A stretch of 64,000 nucleotides of DNA from MFD04580-c1 sp963702995 (lineage in GTDB: Bacteria > Planctomycetota > Phycisphaerae > Tepidisphaerales > Tepidisphaeraceae), in contig OY969783.1 of assembly GCA_963702995.1 (NCBI GenBank), positions 4,712,001 through 4,776,000 of the forward strand. The letters are read 5' to 3'. A program made the position numbers and the translations under genes. A model generated the notes under the pieces. The model did no database searches. It was not told the DNA's origin and saw nothing but the letters and a program-made list of their open reading frames with translations. This document shows positions 27,739 to 37,214 of the stretch, one piece after another. The first letter of the stretch is position 1. Each line of letters begins with the position of its first letter.

Positions 27739-28902
27739 ATGAGCTTTACCATCCCGCTCTCGGCGCCGGACATCACCCAGCGCGAGATCGACGCCGTCGC
27801 CGACGTCATGCATTCCGGGCCCCTCTCGATCGGACCGAAACTCGACGAATTTGAGGCCGCCTGCGCCAAGATCGCCGGGCGACGCTACGGCGTGGGCGTC
27901 TCGTCGGGCACCGCCGGGCTCCACTGCGCGATGATCGCGGCCGGTGTGGGGCCGGGGCACGAGGTCATCACCACGCCGTTCTCCTTCGTCGCGTCGGCAA
28001 ACTGCATCCTGTACGTCGGCGCCAAGCCTGTTTTCGTGGACATCGACCCCAAATCCCTGAATATCGATGTCGAAAAGGTGAAGGCGGCCGTCACCCCGCG
28101 CACCAAGGCGATCGTCGCGGTGGAGGTCTTCGGCCACCCCGGCGGCATGGTGGAGCTGGAGCAACTCGCCCAGCAGCATGAGCTGGTGTTGATCGAGGAC
28201 GCCTGCGAAGGGTTCGGCGGGCATGTCGGGACGGGGACGACCGTCGAGCGCGCCATCGGCAGCTTCGGCCGGGCCGGCGTCTTCGGCTTTTACCCGAACA
28301 AGCAGATCACCACGGGCGAGGGGGGAATGATCGTGACTGATGATGACAGCTTCGTGGCCGCCTGCCGCGCACTGCGCAACCAGGGGCGCGAAGGCATGTC
28401 GTGGCTGAGCCACGAGCGGCTGGGGTACAACTACCGCCTCACCGAGATCCAGGCGGCCATCGGCATCGTCCAGTGCTCGCGGCTGGAAGAGATCCTGGAA
28501 AACCGCCGCCGCGTTGCCCACCGCTACATTGAGCGGCTGATGACCAACCGATACCTCATCCTGCCGACGCTGGAAGAGGACACGCACGTGAGCTGGTTCG
28601 TCTTCGTCGTCCGCCTGAACGACCTGTTCGAGCCGGGCGACCGCGACGCGATCATCTCCGAGCTGAAAGGCGAGGGGATCGGCTGCGCGAACTACTTCCC
28701 CCCGATCCACCTTCAGCCCTACCTCGCCGCTGAACTCGGCCACAAGGCCGGCGACTTCCCGATCTGCGAGTACGTCGCCGCGCGGACCCTGGCCCTCCCC
28801 TTCCACGGCAAAATGACCAATCGCCAGATCGACCGCGTCTGTGAAGTGCTGGAGAGCCTGCTCGAAAAAACGATCCTCTCCCGCAAAGGCGGCCGCTTCT
28901 AA
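27739..28902 (+). CDS. DegT/DnrJ/EryC1/StrS family aminotransferase
   Basis: A 387-residue PLP-dependent sugar aminotransferase. The ATG at 27739 follows GAAGGGA; the ORF is open upstream but without homology. Family features are GVSSGTAGLHCAMIAAG (cofactor phosphate binding), ITTPFSFVASANCILYVGA, VEVFGHPGGM, LIEDACEG (Asp to the pyridine nitrogen) and GFYPNKQITTGEGGMIVTDD, in which the Lys forms the Schiff base. NQGREGMSWLSHERLGYNYR and ANYFPPIHLQPYL are also typical. It should convert a nucleotide-linked ketosugar to an aminosugar for surface glycans. No other sugar-nucleotide gene lies nearby. Confidence 0.92.
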   Translation: MSFTIPLSAPDITQREIDAVADVMHSGPLSIGPKLDEFEAACAKIAGRRYGVGVSSGTAGLHCAMIAAGVGPGHEVITTPFSFVASANCILYVGAKPVFVDIDPKSLNIDVEKVKAAVTPRTKAIVAVEVFGHPGGMVELEQLAQQHELVLIEDACEGFGGHVGTGTTVERAIGSFGRAGVFGFYPNKQITTGEGGMIVTDDDSFVAACRALRNQGREGMSWLSHERLGYNYRLTEIQAAIGIVQCSRLEEILENRRRVAHRYIERLMTNRYLILPTLEEDTHVSWFVFVVRLNDLFEPGDRDAIISELKGEGIGCANYFPPIHLQPYLAAELGHKAGDFPICEYVAARTLALPFHGKMTNRQIDRVCEVLESLLEKTILSRKGGRF

Positions 28903-29394
28903 AACAGGGAGACTCCCCATTCCGCCCCCCGAAGAAAGGGGAGACTCCCTATTTCCGGCGACTTTCGCCGCACATTACGCGACGTGATCGACCGACGTTC
29001 CCTTCCCTGGCTCGGACGGCCCGGTCGGCGGTGTTGACGTGTTGGCTTGCTGCGTCTGTTGCTGTTGTTGCAGCTTCTGCTGCTTCCGGATGGCGACGCG
29101 ATCGCCGCCCCGGGCTTCCTTCGCGGTCTGGGCGGCTGTCTCGGTGGCCTCCTGAAGGCTCGATGTGGCGGCGGCCGCGGTCGAGCCGCTCCCACTTCCC
29201 GTGGTCCCCGTAACCGAAGTAGCGTACTTGGCAAACGCGTTCGTAACAGAGCTGATCGGCATGAGGTCCTTTCAATTGCAGGATAAGGGGCCGTAACCGG
29301 TCAGCATCGGCTACTTTGCCCCGCCTGATCGGCATTTCCGACCAACGGCGCCTCCACGCACCCCAGAAAAGGGGAGACTCCCTGTTTCTCCGCC
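28903..29394. repeat. Three copies of a GGGAGACTCCC element around a small gene
   Basis: Copies at about 28903-28918 (inverted), 28931-28960 and 29361-29394 share AGAAAGGGGAGACTCCCT followed by a T-rich then CCG end. The core GGGAGNCTCCC is palindromic. The first two lie directly after the aminotransferase stop and may also act in termination. The third lies before the sigma factor. Confidence 0.6.
28975..29262 (-). CDS. Small Gln/Thr/Ser-rich hypothetical protein
   Basis: 95 residues from ATG 29262, with AAAGGA five bases upstream, which is the main evidence that it is real. The sequence is low-complexity: MPISSVTNAFAKYATSVTG, a Thr/Ala/Gly-rich section, a charged helix (EARGGDRVAIRKQQ) and a poly-Gln stretch with a Pro/Ser tail. 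There is no signal peptide or membrane segment. The short N-terminal part looks like a conserved docking peptide before disorder, but I cannot name a family. It is bracketed by GGGAGACTCCC repeats. Confidence 0.5.
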   Translation of the reverse strand: MPISSVTNAFAKYATSVTGTTGSGSGSTAAAATSSLQEATETAAQTAKEARGGDRVAIRKQQKLQQQQQTQQANTSTPPTGPSEPGKGTSVDHVA

Positions 29395-29456
29395 GAAACT
29401 CCGTCGTTCGGAAAAAAGCCGGTCGGCGGCGTCCTTCCTCTTGCGGCGGCCCATGC

Positions 29457-30035
29457 ATGGCGATCAATGACCCTTCTCAACTCGGGGGCTGGTTCGACGC
29501 CTATGCACGGGCGCTGACACTCTACGCGCGGCAATGGCTGGATGCGGCGGCCGCCGAAGACGTGGTGCAGGAGGTCTTTCTTCGACTTGCCGCGCGCCCG
29601 CCGGAAGCCCGGAGCATCCGTGCGTGGGTCTACCGGGCGGTTCGGAACGAAGCCCTTAGCCATCGCCGCAGCCGGCTTCGTCGCGGCCGCCGGGAGCAGA
29701 CGGCGACAAGCCTGCGGGAGGAGTGGTTCCTTCCGTCTACCGACTGTCCGATCGACGCCCGGTCGGCGGCCGACGCTTTAGCCGCGCTCCCCGCGCCGCA
29801 ACGCGAGGTGATTGTGCTGCGCATCTGGAGCGGCCTGACCCTGGCCGAGTGTGCGGCCGTCACCGGCGAATCGATCTCCACGCTGCACAGCCGCTACCGC
29901 ACCGGATTGTCAGCCCTGCGTGAAAAGCTGGAGCCTTCATGCCCGAAAAGCAGTCTCACGATCCGAACGCCGATTCCGATGAAGGCCTCACCGACCCGGC
30001 CGGCGATCCCGTTGACTTCGGCCCCCAAGCCCTGA
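29457..30035 (+). CDS. ECF-type RNA polymerase sigma factor
   Basis: 192 residues from ATG 29457 (MAINDPSQLGGWFDAYARAL). Region 2 covers about residues 12-80, with the DVVQEVFLRLAARPPEA core and RAWVYRAVRNEALSHRRSR. Region 4 covers about 105-160: ALPAPQREVIVLRIWSGLTL and AVTGESISTLHSRYRTGLSAL form the -35-binding helix-turn-helix. It directs RNA polymerase to a specific promoter set. The reading frame runs 30 residues past region 4 and overlaps the next gene by 97 bases, so the real stop may differ if a base is wrong here. The following gene is anti-sigma-like, the usual partner arrangement. Confidence 0.88.
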   Translation: MAINDPSQLGGWFDAYARALTLYARQWLDAAAAEDVVQEVFLRLAARPPEARSIRAWVYRAVRNEALSHRRSRLRRGRREQTATSLREEWFLPSTDCPIDARSAADALAALPAPQREVIVLRIWSGLTLAECAAVTGESISTLHSRYRTGLSALREKLEPSCPKSSLTIRTPIPMKASPTRPAIPLTSAPKP

Positions 30036-30465
30036 CGGAGGACGAGCGGGCGTTCGCGTCTTCGCTGGGGCAACTGCGCCCCGCGTCCCTGCGGGCGACC
30101 AGCCGCGACCGCCTGCTCTATAAGGCCGGCGCGGCGGCCGGGCGACGCAGCGCCGCGCGGCAACTCTGGGTGTGGCGGGGGGCGGCCGCGATGTTCCTTG
30201 GGGCGATGGCCGCCGTGGTCGCTACCGGCGGCGCTGGGCCCGGCGGGCGGGGCCCGCGGCCGCCCGGGCCTCCGAGCCGCGCCAGACACCCCGCACCGAG
30301 CTCGCGGCCGCGCCGACGCCCGCGGCTGATCCAATCTCCCCGTCCCCCTTTGGTTACTTCGCGCTGCGCCAGCGCGTTCTGGAGAACGGGGTCGTCGCGA
30401 TCCCGGACCCGGTCGCCACGCAGGCAACGCCATCCCCGCGCGCTCGCGACCTCGGCGGCCTGTGA
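29939..30465 (+). CDS. Anti-sigma-factor-like membrane protein (frame break at about 30240)
   Basis: ATG 29939 lies inside the sigma gene. The first frame encodes a hydrophilic acidic N-terminus (PEKQSHDPNADSDEG), a helical segment (FASSLGQLRPASLRATSRDR) and one membrane helix (AAAMFLGAMAAVVATGG). It then becomes Arg/Pro-rich nonsense. The +2 frame instead continues as a sensible Pro/Ala tail and YFALRQRVLENGVVAIPDP to a stop at 30465, so I join them at the GGGCCCGGCGGGCGGGGCCC tract. One membrane pass after a cytoplasmic domain next to an ECF sigma gene suggests an anti-sigma factor. There is no zinc-binding HxxxCxxC motif. Confidence 0.55.
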
Positions 30466-30515
30466 CTCACTTGAATGGGCCGAGCGGCCCGTTCGCAACC
30501 GCCGAGGAGGCTACT

Positions 30516-32039
30516 GTGCTGATCACCCGCATCCTGTCCGTCGTGATCCTTTCGGTGCTGCTCGCGTCGCCGGCTTACGCACAGCACGACGTCGCGGCCC
30601 CATCGACAGCGCCCGCCCCGGCGACGGGGCCTATACCGGCGACCGGGCCCAATCCAACGACTGCGCCTGCCCCGGCGACGCGGCCGGCGCTTGAGCCGCA
30701 GCGAATGACGCTGGGCCCGTCGAGCCAGCCCTTCCCCGCGCTTCGATACCGGCTCCATCCGGATTTCACCGCCGAGCCGTCGGAAAATGCCGCCTCGCTC
30801 TACCTGATAGCGGTCTCCAATGGCCTGCTCGGGTCGGCCCCCATCGTGACGGATAAGGGGGCGTCCGATCGGATCGATGGCTGGTTCAAATCGCCGGTCG
30901 AGTCGCTCCCGCGCGACGAGGTGCGGGCGTTCCTCGGAAAGCACAGCTCCATGACCCACCTCGTCAAGCTGGCGGCGCGGCGATCGAGCTGCGACTGGGG
31001 CATCCCCCTGCGCGAGGACGGTTTTGACACCCTGTTGCCCCACCTGGGCGGGGTCCGGACGCTGGCGGAGCTGCTCGCGCTGGACGCCCGCCTCGCCCTG
31101 AGCGAACGACGGTTCAACGACGCGGCCGAATCGATCCAGGCGGGCCTGGCGATGGCCCGTCATGTGGACGAAGGGGGACTGCTCATTCAGTCCCTGGTCG
31201 CGGCCGCGATCGACGCAATGATGTTGCGCGAGGTGGAAACATGGGCCCAGGTCCCGGGGTCGCCGAACCAGTACTGGCCGCTCAGCGAGCTGCCGCAGCC
31301 GCTGATCTCGTTTCATCATGCGATGGAGCAGGAGCGGGTCGGCGTGATGGCGACGCTCCCGGGCATGAAGGAGGCGGCCGCGGGCACGATGACGGCCGAC
31401 CAGCTACAGGTGGTGCTCCGCAAGCTCCAGGCCGTCACCACCGGCGCTGGGAAGGATCGGACCGCCGGCGAAGCGCTCTGCGCGCGGCGCAGGTTGCGAT
31501 GTGGATCCCGATCGCCAAGGCGTACCTCCTCGACCATCACGTCCGTTCGCAGGTTGATATTGATGCCATGGAGGGGCCGCAAATCGTGGGGCTCTATTTC
31601 GCGACGTCGTATGAAGAGGTGATGCAGGCCCAGCTCAAGTGGGCGTCTCTCCCCTATTGGCAGGCCGTTGTTGGGATGCGCCGCGGAGCGCACGATGCGC
31701 GAGCGCCGCGCCGCATGGGCAAGCCCGTTCGATTCGATCGTCCCGGCCCTTTCAACCGCGATGACCAGCGTGGCGCGGGTGGATCGATCGGTCTGCATGC
31801 TGCGGGTGGTTGAAGCGGTCAGGGGCTACGCCTCCGCGCACGACGGCCGCCCGCCGGCCACCCTGGCCGCAATGGGGGAGACGCCCATCCCGATCGACCC
31901 GATGACCGGACTGGCCTTCGACTACCAGGTGACGACAGGCCCGGACGGCAAGCCGCTCGTCACGATCAACGCCCCGATGGTGGACAACAGCGCCCGGACG
32001 CAACTCCGGTACGAGCTGCGCTTCGTACCCTTGAAATAG
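30516..32039 (+). CDS. Secreted hypothetical protein of planctomycete type (frame breaks at about 31482 and 31675)
   Basis: About 507 residues. GTG 30516 is chosen for the GGAGG six bases upstream and the signal peptide LITRILSVVILSVLLASPAYAQ. A Pro/Ala/Thr linker follows. Then comes an alpha-helical region (DNA- or sugar-binding motifs absent) with LAELLALDARLALSERRF and DAAESIQAGLAMARHV, which resembles tetratricopeptide-like helices. Frame changes near 31482 and 31675 join WIPIAKAYLLDHHVRSQVDI and RERRAAWASPFDSIVPALST. The end RVVEAVRGYASAHDGRPPAT followed by PIPIDPMTGLAFDYQV is a module I associate with many planctomycete hypothetical proteins. Function unknown. It follows the sigma/anti-sigma pair by 50 bp and may be in its operon. 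Confidence 0.7.
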
Positions 32040-32070
32040 CGAGCGCGAGACGGTCGTTCGTCGGCAAGCG

Positions 32071-33571
32071 TCAAGGCCGCTGGATCGCGCCACTGATCCT
32101 GAAGGCGGCGCCCAGTTCGTTCGGCTTTTCCGTCGGGAGCGACAGGTGCATGCCCGCCTCGTCCTGGGTGAAGGGGATCGGCGCGGGATTGCCGAGCAGG
32201 TTGACGCTCGTCACCGCAATCCCCTTCGGCAGTGATTTGATGACCAGCGTCCCATCTTTAGGCCAGCCTATGGAAACGGCGTAGAGCGTGTCGCCATGGG
32301 TCGTGAAGCGGATCGGGGAGCGGGGGCCGTCGCTGAACGATGTCCAGGGAGCGGTGTCGTAGACGGCCTCTCCGTTCACCTCCAGCCAGCGGCCGATCCC
32401 GAGCAGCGTCCGCTGCTGCGGCTCATTGATTGCCCCTTCGCCGTCGGGCGAAATGTTCAGCAGGTACGATCCGCCCTTGCTGACGGTGTCGATCAGCTTG
32501 CCCAGGATCGACGCGGGCGAGCTGAATTTTTCATCCGTGGTATACCCCCAGGTCGAGCCGATGGGGTCATCCACCTGCCAGTCGCCGGGGCGGATCTCTT
32601 TCGGCGAGCGCGAGCCGACCTTTTCAAAGTCAGTGATGGTGCCCGCCAGATACGCATTCCCCTTGGTGGAGATGCTCACCTGCTCGTGTCGCTCGGCCGC
32701 CCGGTTGTAGTAGTAGGCGGCGAATTTCAGCTTGACGGCGTCATACTCGCGCGCGTTCACGCCATTATCGAACCAGACCATTTTCGGGTGATACTTGTCA
32801 ACCAGTTCGGCGCAGCGGCGGAACCAGTCTTCCTGGAACTCGGCCGACGCGCCGGCCGGTCCAGAGGCGGGGGTTGTCGATCGGGGGGCCATAGAAATCC
32901 TTGAAGCGGGGGTCAAAGACGTCCGTTTTCAGGCCGTTTGCCGGGAACTCGAACGCGTGATGTTCCATCCGATGGCTGGAGACGCCGAAGACGAGCCCCG
33001 CTTTCGGGACGGCGGCCGCCAGCTCGCCGATGAAGTCGCGCTTCGGCCCGAGCTTGCCGGCGCACCATGGGGTGATGTCCGAATCCCACATGGCGTACCC
33101 ATCGTGATGTTCGGCGCAGGGGATCACGTACCGGGCGCCGGACTTCTTGAAGAGGGACGCCCATTCGTCGGCATTGAACTTCGCGGGCTTGAAGAGCGGG
33201 ATGAAGTCCTTGTAGCCGAACTGGTCGGGCGGGCCGTACGTCTCGGTGTGGTACTTGGCGAACCCGTTGTACATGTGCCGGGCGTACCACTCATTGTGAT
33301 AGGCGGGCACGGCGTAAAGGCCCCAGTGGATGAAGATGCCGAATTTGGCCCCTTTGAACCAGTCGGGCGTTTTGTACTGGGCGCGGATGGAATCCCAGGT
33401 GGGCTCGAACGGCCCCTTTGGCGGCGGGGCCTTCAGTTCAGGCTCCTGCGCCATCGGCGGCGGCCAGTACGAATCCGGAACGGTCGGTTGCGGCGCGGCG
33501 GCGGTGGCGATTGGGGCACCGATGCAGAAAAAGGCCGCGGCGGCCGCGGCGCTGAATAGGTGTCGTCGCAT
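32071..33571 (-). CDS. Alpha-L-fucosidase, GH29 (frame break at about 32871)
   Basis: About 500 residues from ATG 33571 with GGAGAG upstream and signal peptide RRHLFSAAAAAAFFCIGAPI. The N-terminal frame has the GH29 hallmarks WFKGAKFGIFIHWGLYAVPA, SGARYVIPCAEHHDGYAMWD and SSHRMEHHAF. Deleting one G from the run 32869-32873 joins IDNPASGPAGASAEFQEDWF to HPKMVWFDNGV, where the Asp is the nucleophile. GGSYLLNISPDGEGAI and a C-terminal beta-domain follow. It releases alpha-L-fucose from glycans in the periplasm or outside. It lies next to the GC-rich repeats upstream of purL. Confidence 0.88.
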
Positions 33572-34123
33572 CGGCGGCTCTCCAGTAGCTGATTGAATGG
33601 GCAAGGTCGCGATCATTGTACGCTCCGCGTACTGAAAGGGAGGCCACCCGCGAGCCGCGACCGTCAGGGACCGTCAGGGAGCGGTCTGTGACCGCGGCAG
33701 TGCTACAGGAAACCGACACAGAGCGCCCCCTCGCGGGACGATCGCAAAACCTTCCGTTGGGAGAGTGGCGCCCAACGCGCCGCGCTCGTGCGGAAGGGGG
33801 CAGCCGCCATCCTCGGCGACGGATCTGTTCCGGGAGAGATTGATTCTCGGCCGCTTCGATCGGCCGCTTCCTGACGGGCGCGGGTGGTTGATCCGCGTCC
33901 CTTGGACGGAAGGTTTTTGCGAGGCCCGTGAGGGCGGGTGGAGCTTCCGCGAGAGCACTTGCGAAAGCTCGAACGGCGCGCGGCGGTGTCCGCCAACCGC
34001 TCCCCGACGGTCGCGGCTCGCGGGGGGGCGTTCTCTCCGCGGCCTCCTCGGATGTGCCGCGGCTACCCGGGGGATGGCGTCGGATCCTCTGGCCGCGCCG
34101 GCGGGGGTCGCTAGAATCCCCGC
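33572..34123. other. Repeat-rich divergent intergenic region (fucosidase / purL)
   Basis: No gene is supported. GAGCCGCGACCGTCAGGGAG elements lie in opposite orientation near each end (33651-33687 and 33998-34024), with a piece of the GAGCCGCGCCCGT family at 33863-33883 between them. The open frames across it are Arg/Pro-rich. Confidence 0.5.
33651..34024. repeat. Inverted pair of CGAGCCGCGACCGTCAGGGA elements
   Basis: The left copy (33651-33687) carries an extra CCGTCAGGGA duplication. The right copy (33998-34024) is inverted. About 310 bp separate them, so the pair could form a long stem, as in REP doublets. Confidence 0.55.
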
Positions 34124-37023
34124 ATGATCTACCGCATCGACGTTCGTACCGCCGCGCCGGCTCACGGGACAGATTTATCGGAGGATCCGGTGGGCCAGTC
34201 GGTCCGCCATCAGATCACCGAATTCGGCACGCAGGTGGGTTCGATTTCGACGCGGCGGATCTTTCTTGTCGATACCGACGCCAGCCGCGAGCAGGTGCTA
34301 TCGGCGGCCGGCGCGCTGCTGGCCGACCCGATCGTCGAGCAGGCCGAAATGGTCGATGCCCGCTCCCTCGCCGGCGTCAACGGGTCGGCCCACGCCGTCA
34401 GCCGCATTGAGATCCACCTGAAGCCCGGCGTGATGGACCCCGTCGCCGCATCAACGGAAATGGCGCTGCGGGATGCGGGGTTGGAGGTGCGTGAAGTCCG
34501 CACCGGCCGCTCCTACCTGATCCAGGGCGTCGTGGCGGCCGACGAGCTGCGGCGGATCGCCTCGCGCGTGCTCGCCAACGGCGTGATCGAGTCGGTCCAC
34601 TTCGAGCCGTTCATCCCCGACCGCTTCCAGGTCGGCCACGAGTACGAGCTGCGGGTCCGCAACGTCGAGCTGCGCGAGCTGACCGACGCCCAGTTGCAGA
34701 AGCTAAGCCGTGAGGGGCACCTGTTCCTCTCCCTGGCCGAGATGAAGGCGATCCAGGCCTACTTCCGGTCGCAGAATCGCGAGCCGACCGACATCGAGCT
34801 GGAAACCCTCGCCCAGACCTGGAGCGAGCACTGCGTCCACAAGACGCTCAAAAGCGCCGTGGACGTCGAAGTGCGCGAGCCTTCGGGCAAGCGGATCGGC
34901 ACGCGGCATTACGACAACCTGATCAAGGAGACGATCTTCTCCAGCACGATGCGGCTGATGGGCAAAGAGCCCGGCGCAGGACGCCCCGCGGCCGATTTTT
35001 GCCTGTCGGTCTTCAAGGACAATGCCGGCGTCGTCGCCTTCGACGCGACCGACGCCGTCTGCTTCAAGGTCGAGACGCACAACCACCCCAGCGCCATCGA
35101 GCCGTACGGCGGCAGTGCGACCGGCGCCGGCGGCGTGATCCGCGACATCCTGGGGACTGGGCTGGCGGCCGCACCGATTGCCAACACCGACGTCTTTTGC
35201 GTCGCCTTCCCCGATGCCGCGCGGCCCGCCGGCGACGGCCGCCGGTCGAGCGTCGATGTTCTGCCGCGCGGCGTCATCCACCCCAAGCGCGTGCTGCGGC
35301 AGGTGGTGGCAGGCGTGCGCGACTACGGCAATCGGATGGGCATCCCCACGGTGAACGGCGCGGTCTATTTCGACGATCGATACCTGGGCAACCCGCTGGT
35401 CTTCTGCGGGTGCGTGGGGCTGATCCCGCGCGACAAGATTGAAAAGGAGACCCGCGTCGGCGACGCGATCGTGGTCATGGGCGGCCGCACCGGCCGCGAC
35501 GGCATCCACGGCGCCACCTTCAGCAGCGCCGAGTTGACCGACACCCACGCCGACGAGTTCTCCCACGCCGTGCAGATCGGAAACGCGATCACCGAGAAGA
35601 AGGTGGCCGACGTGCTGCTCCGGCGCGCGACCTGGGCCTGTTCAGCGCCGTGACCGACTGCGGCGCCGGCGGGCTCTCCAGCGCCGTCGGCGAGATGGGG
35701 GACAAGGTCGGCGCGCTGGTCGAGCTGGACAAGGTCCCGCTCAAGTACGCCGGCCTGCGCTATGACGAAATCTGGATCAGCGAAGCGCAGGAGCGAATGG
35801 TCCTTTCCGTCCCCCCGGCGAAGCTCGACGAATTGCTCACCCTGTCACGCGGTGAGGATGTGGAGGCGACCGTCATCGGCACCTTCGGCACGCGAAGCCA
35901 GGAGTTGATCCTGACTTATCGCGGCCGCGAGGTCGGCCGCATGGCGATGGACTTCATCCACCACGGCATCCCCATGCCCCGGCGAACCGCCGTCGTTATC
36001 GAACATCCGCGCCCCGCCGCTCCCCATTCAGCATTCAGCATTCAGCATTCAGCATTTGCCCCCACCCTTCTTTCCCTCCTCGCCCACCCCAACATCGCCA
36101 GCAAGCACTGGGTGATCCGCCAGTACGACCACGAGGTGCAGGGCGGCAGCGTGATCAAGCCGCTGACGGGGCCGCTGCAGGTCGGCCCGTCCGACGCGGC
36201 GGTGCTGCGGCCGAAGCTCACGTCGCATCGCGGCGTCGCCGTCGGCTGCGGGATGTCGCCGCACATCACCGACCCGTACGCGATGTCGATCGCCGCGATC
36301 GACGAGGCGATCCGCAACGTGGTCGCCGTGGGGGCATCGCCCGACCGGATCGCCATCCTCGACAACTTCTGCTGGCCCAGTGTGGAGGACGACGTGACGA
36401 TGGGCGACCTCGTCCGCACCTGCGAGGCCTGCCGCGACGCGGCCCTCGCCTATCGCATCCCGTTCATCTCTGGCAAGGACAGCCTGCACAACCAGTTCAC
36501 CGACTCCGAGACGGGGAAAGTGTTGCGCATCCCCAACACGCTGCTGATCAGCGCGATCGCCGTCATTGAAGACGTCCGCCGTTGCGTGACGATGGACCTC
36601 AAGCGATCTGGGAACCGGCTGTCGATGGTGACGCCGGCGGGGGCGGATCTGGCGACCTTGGCGGCGACGCACCGGGCGCTGTCGGAGGCGATCGGCCGCG
36701 GGCTGATCCACAGTTGCCACGATGTGAGCGACGGCGGGGCGGCCGTCGCGGCGGCCGAGATGTCGATCGCCTCTGGCCTGGGGCTCGACGTCCGTTTCGA
36801 AAGCACCGACGCCGCCTTCGGCGAGCGCCTCGCCTCCTACCTCGTCGAGATCGACCCCGCGACGGAGGCGCAGCTCCAGGCCCTTTTCGCCGGCCGGGCG
36901 ATGCTGACGACGATCGGCGTTGTAACCGACCGCCCCGAATTGAAGGCTGCCGTGGGAGGCGACTCCGCGTCGCTGTCGATCGAAAAGCTCACCACAACCT
37001 GGCGCGGTACGCTGGATTGGTAA
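34124..37023 (+). CDS. purL: Phosphoribosylformylglycinamidine synthase, PurS-PurL fusion (frame break at about 35623)
   Basis: About 967 residues. It catalyses the ATP- and glutamine-dependent fourth step of purine synthesis (FGAR to FGAM). Residues about 1-170 are PurS-like modules (SRIEIHLKPGVMDPVAAST; VESVHF-type ends). PurL follows with ETLAQTWSEHCVHKT, FKVETHNHPSAIEPYGG and GGVIRDILGTG. A missing G at CTCCGG|CGCGCGAC breaks the frame; adding it gives LLRARDLGLFSAVTDCGAGG. The second half holds KHWVIRQYDHEVQGGS, PFISGKDSLHNQF and SCHDVSDGGAAV. A glutaminase PurQ domain is absent and must be encoded elsewhere. Unusually, four tandem CATTCAG heptamers at 36026-36053 encode HSAFSIQHSAFA in a linker. 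Confidence 0.92.
36026..36057. repeat. Heptanucleotide tandem repeat (CATTCAG) inside purL
   Basis: Four perfect CATTCAG units plus a partial fifth lie in the coding sequence between the two PurL halves. A seven-base unit shifts the frame whenever one copy is gained or lost. Confidence 0.85.
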
Positions 37024-37090
37024 ACGCGGCCGGCTGTTCAAGCCCGACGGTCCGCGCGGGAGGCGTGTGCGAACCCGTTGAAGGCGCCCT

Positions 37091-37134
37091 GCTGGTCCCC
37101 TCGCCCCCGGTGCGCCGGGGGAGAGGGGACCAGA
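37091..37134. terminator. Strong hairpin between convergent purL and pyrD
   Basis: CTGGTCCCCTC and GAGGGGACCAG flank CCCCCGG...CCGGGGG, giving a stem of nearly 20 bp followed by AAAAG on the plus strand. There is no T-run, so it may be a repeat element that also stops transcripts from both sides. Confidence 0.5.
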
Positions 37135-37163
37135 AAAGCCCCTCATCACGAACAGTCATGGTA

Positions 37164-37190
37164 GTAGGGCACGCATTGCGTGCCGCCACG
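37164..37190. repeat. Short palindromic repeat, GGCACGC/GCGTGCC type (copy 2)
   Basis: GTAGGGCACGCATTGCGTGC followed by CGCCACG is the inverted copy of the element at 2121-2146, again in an intergenic gap. Confidence 0.7.
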
Positions 37191-37214
37191 GGGTTCGCAC
37201 GTTTGACGTCCCCC

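Noticed and set aside
34124..37023. purL as a genuine pseudogene
   Set aside because: Both halves are fully conserved and a single missing G restores the family sequence, so an assembly error is more likely than loss of an essential gene.
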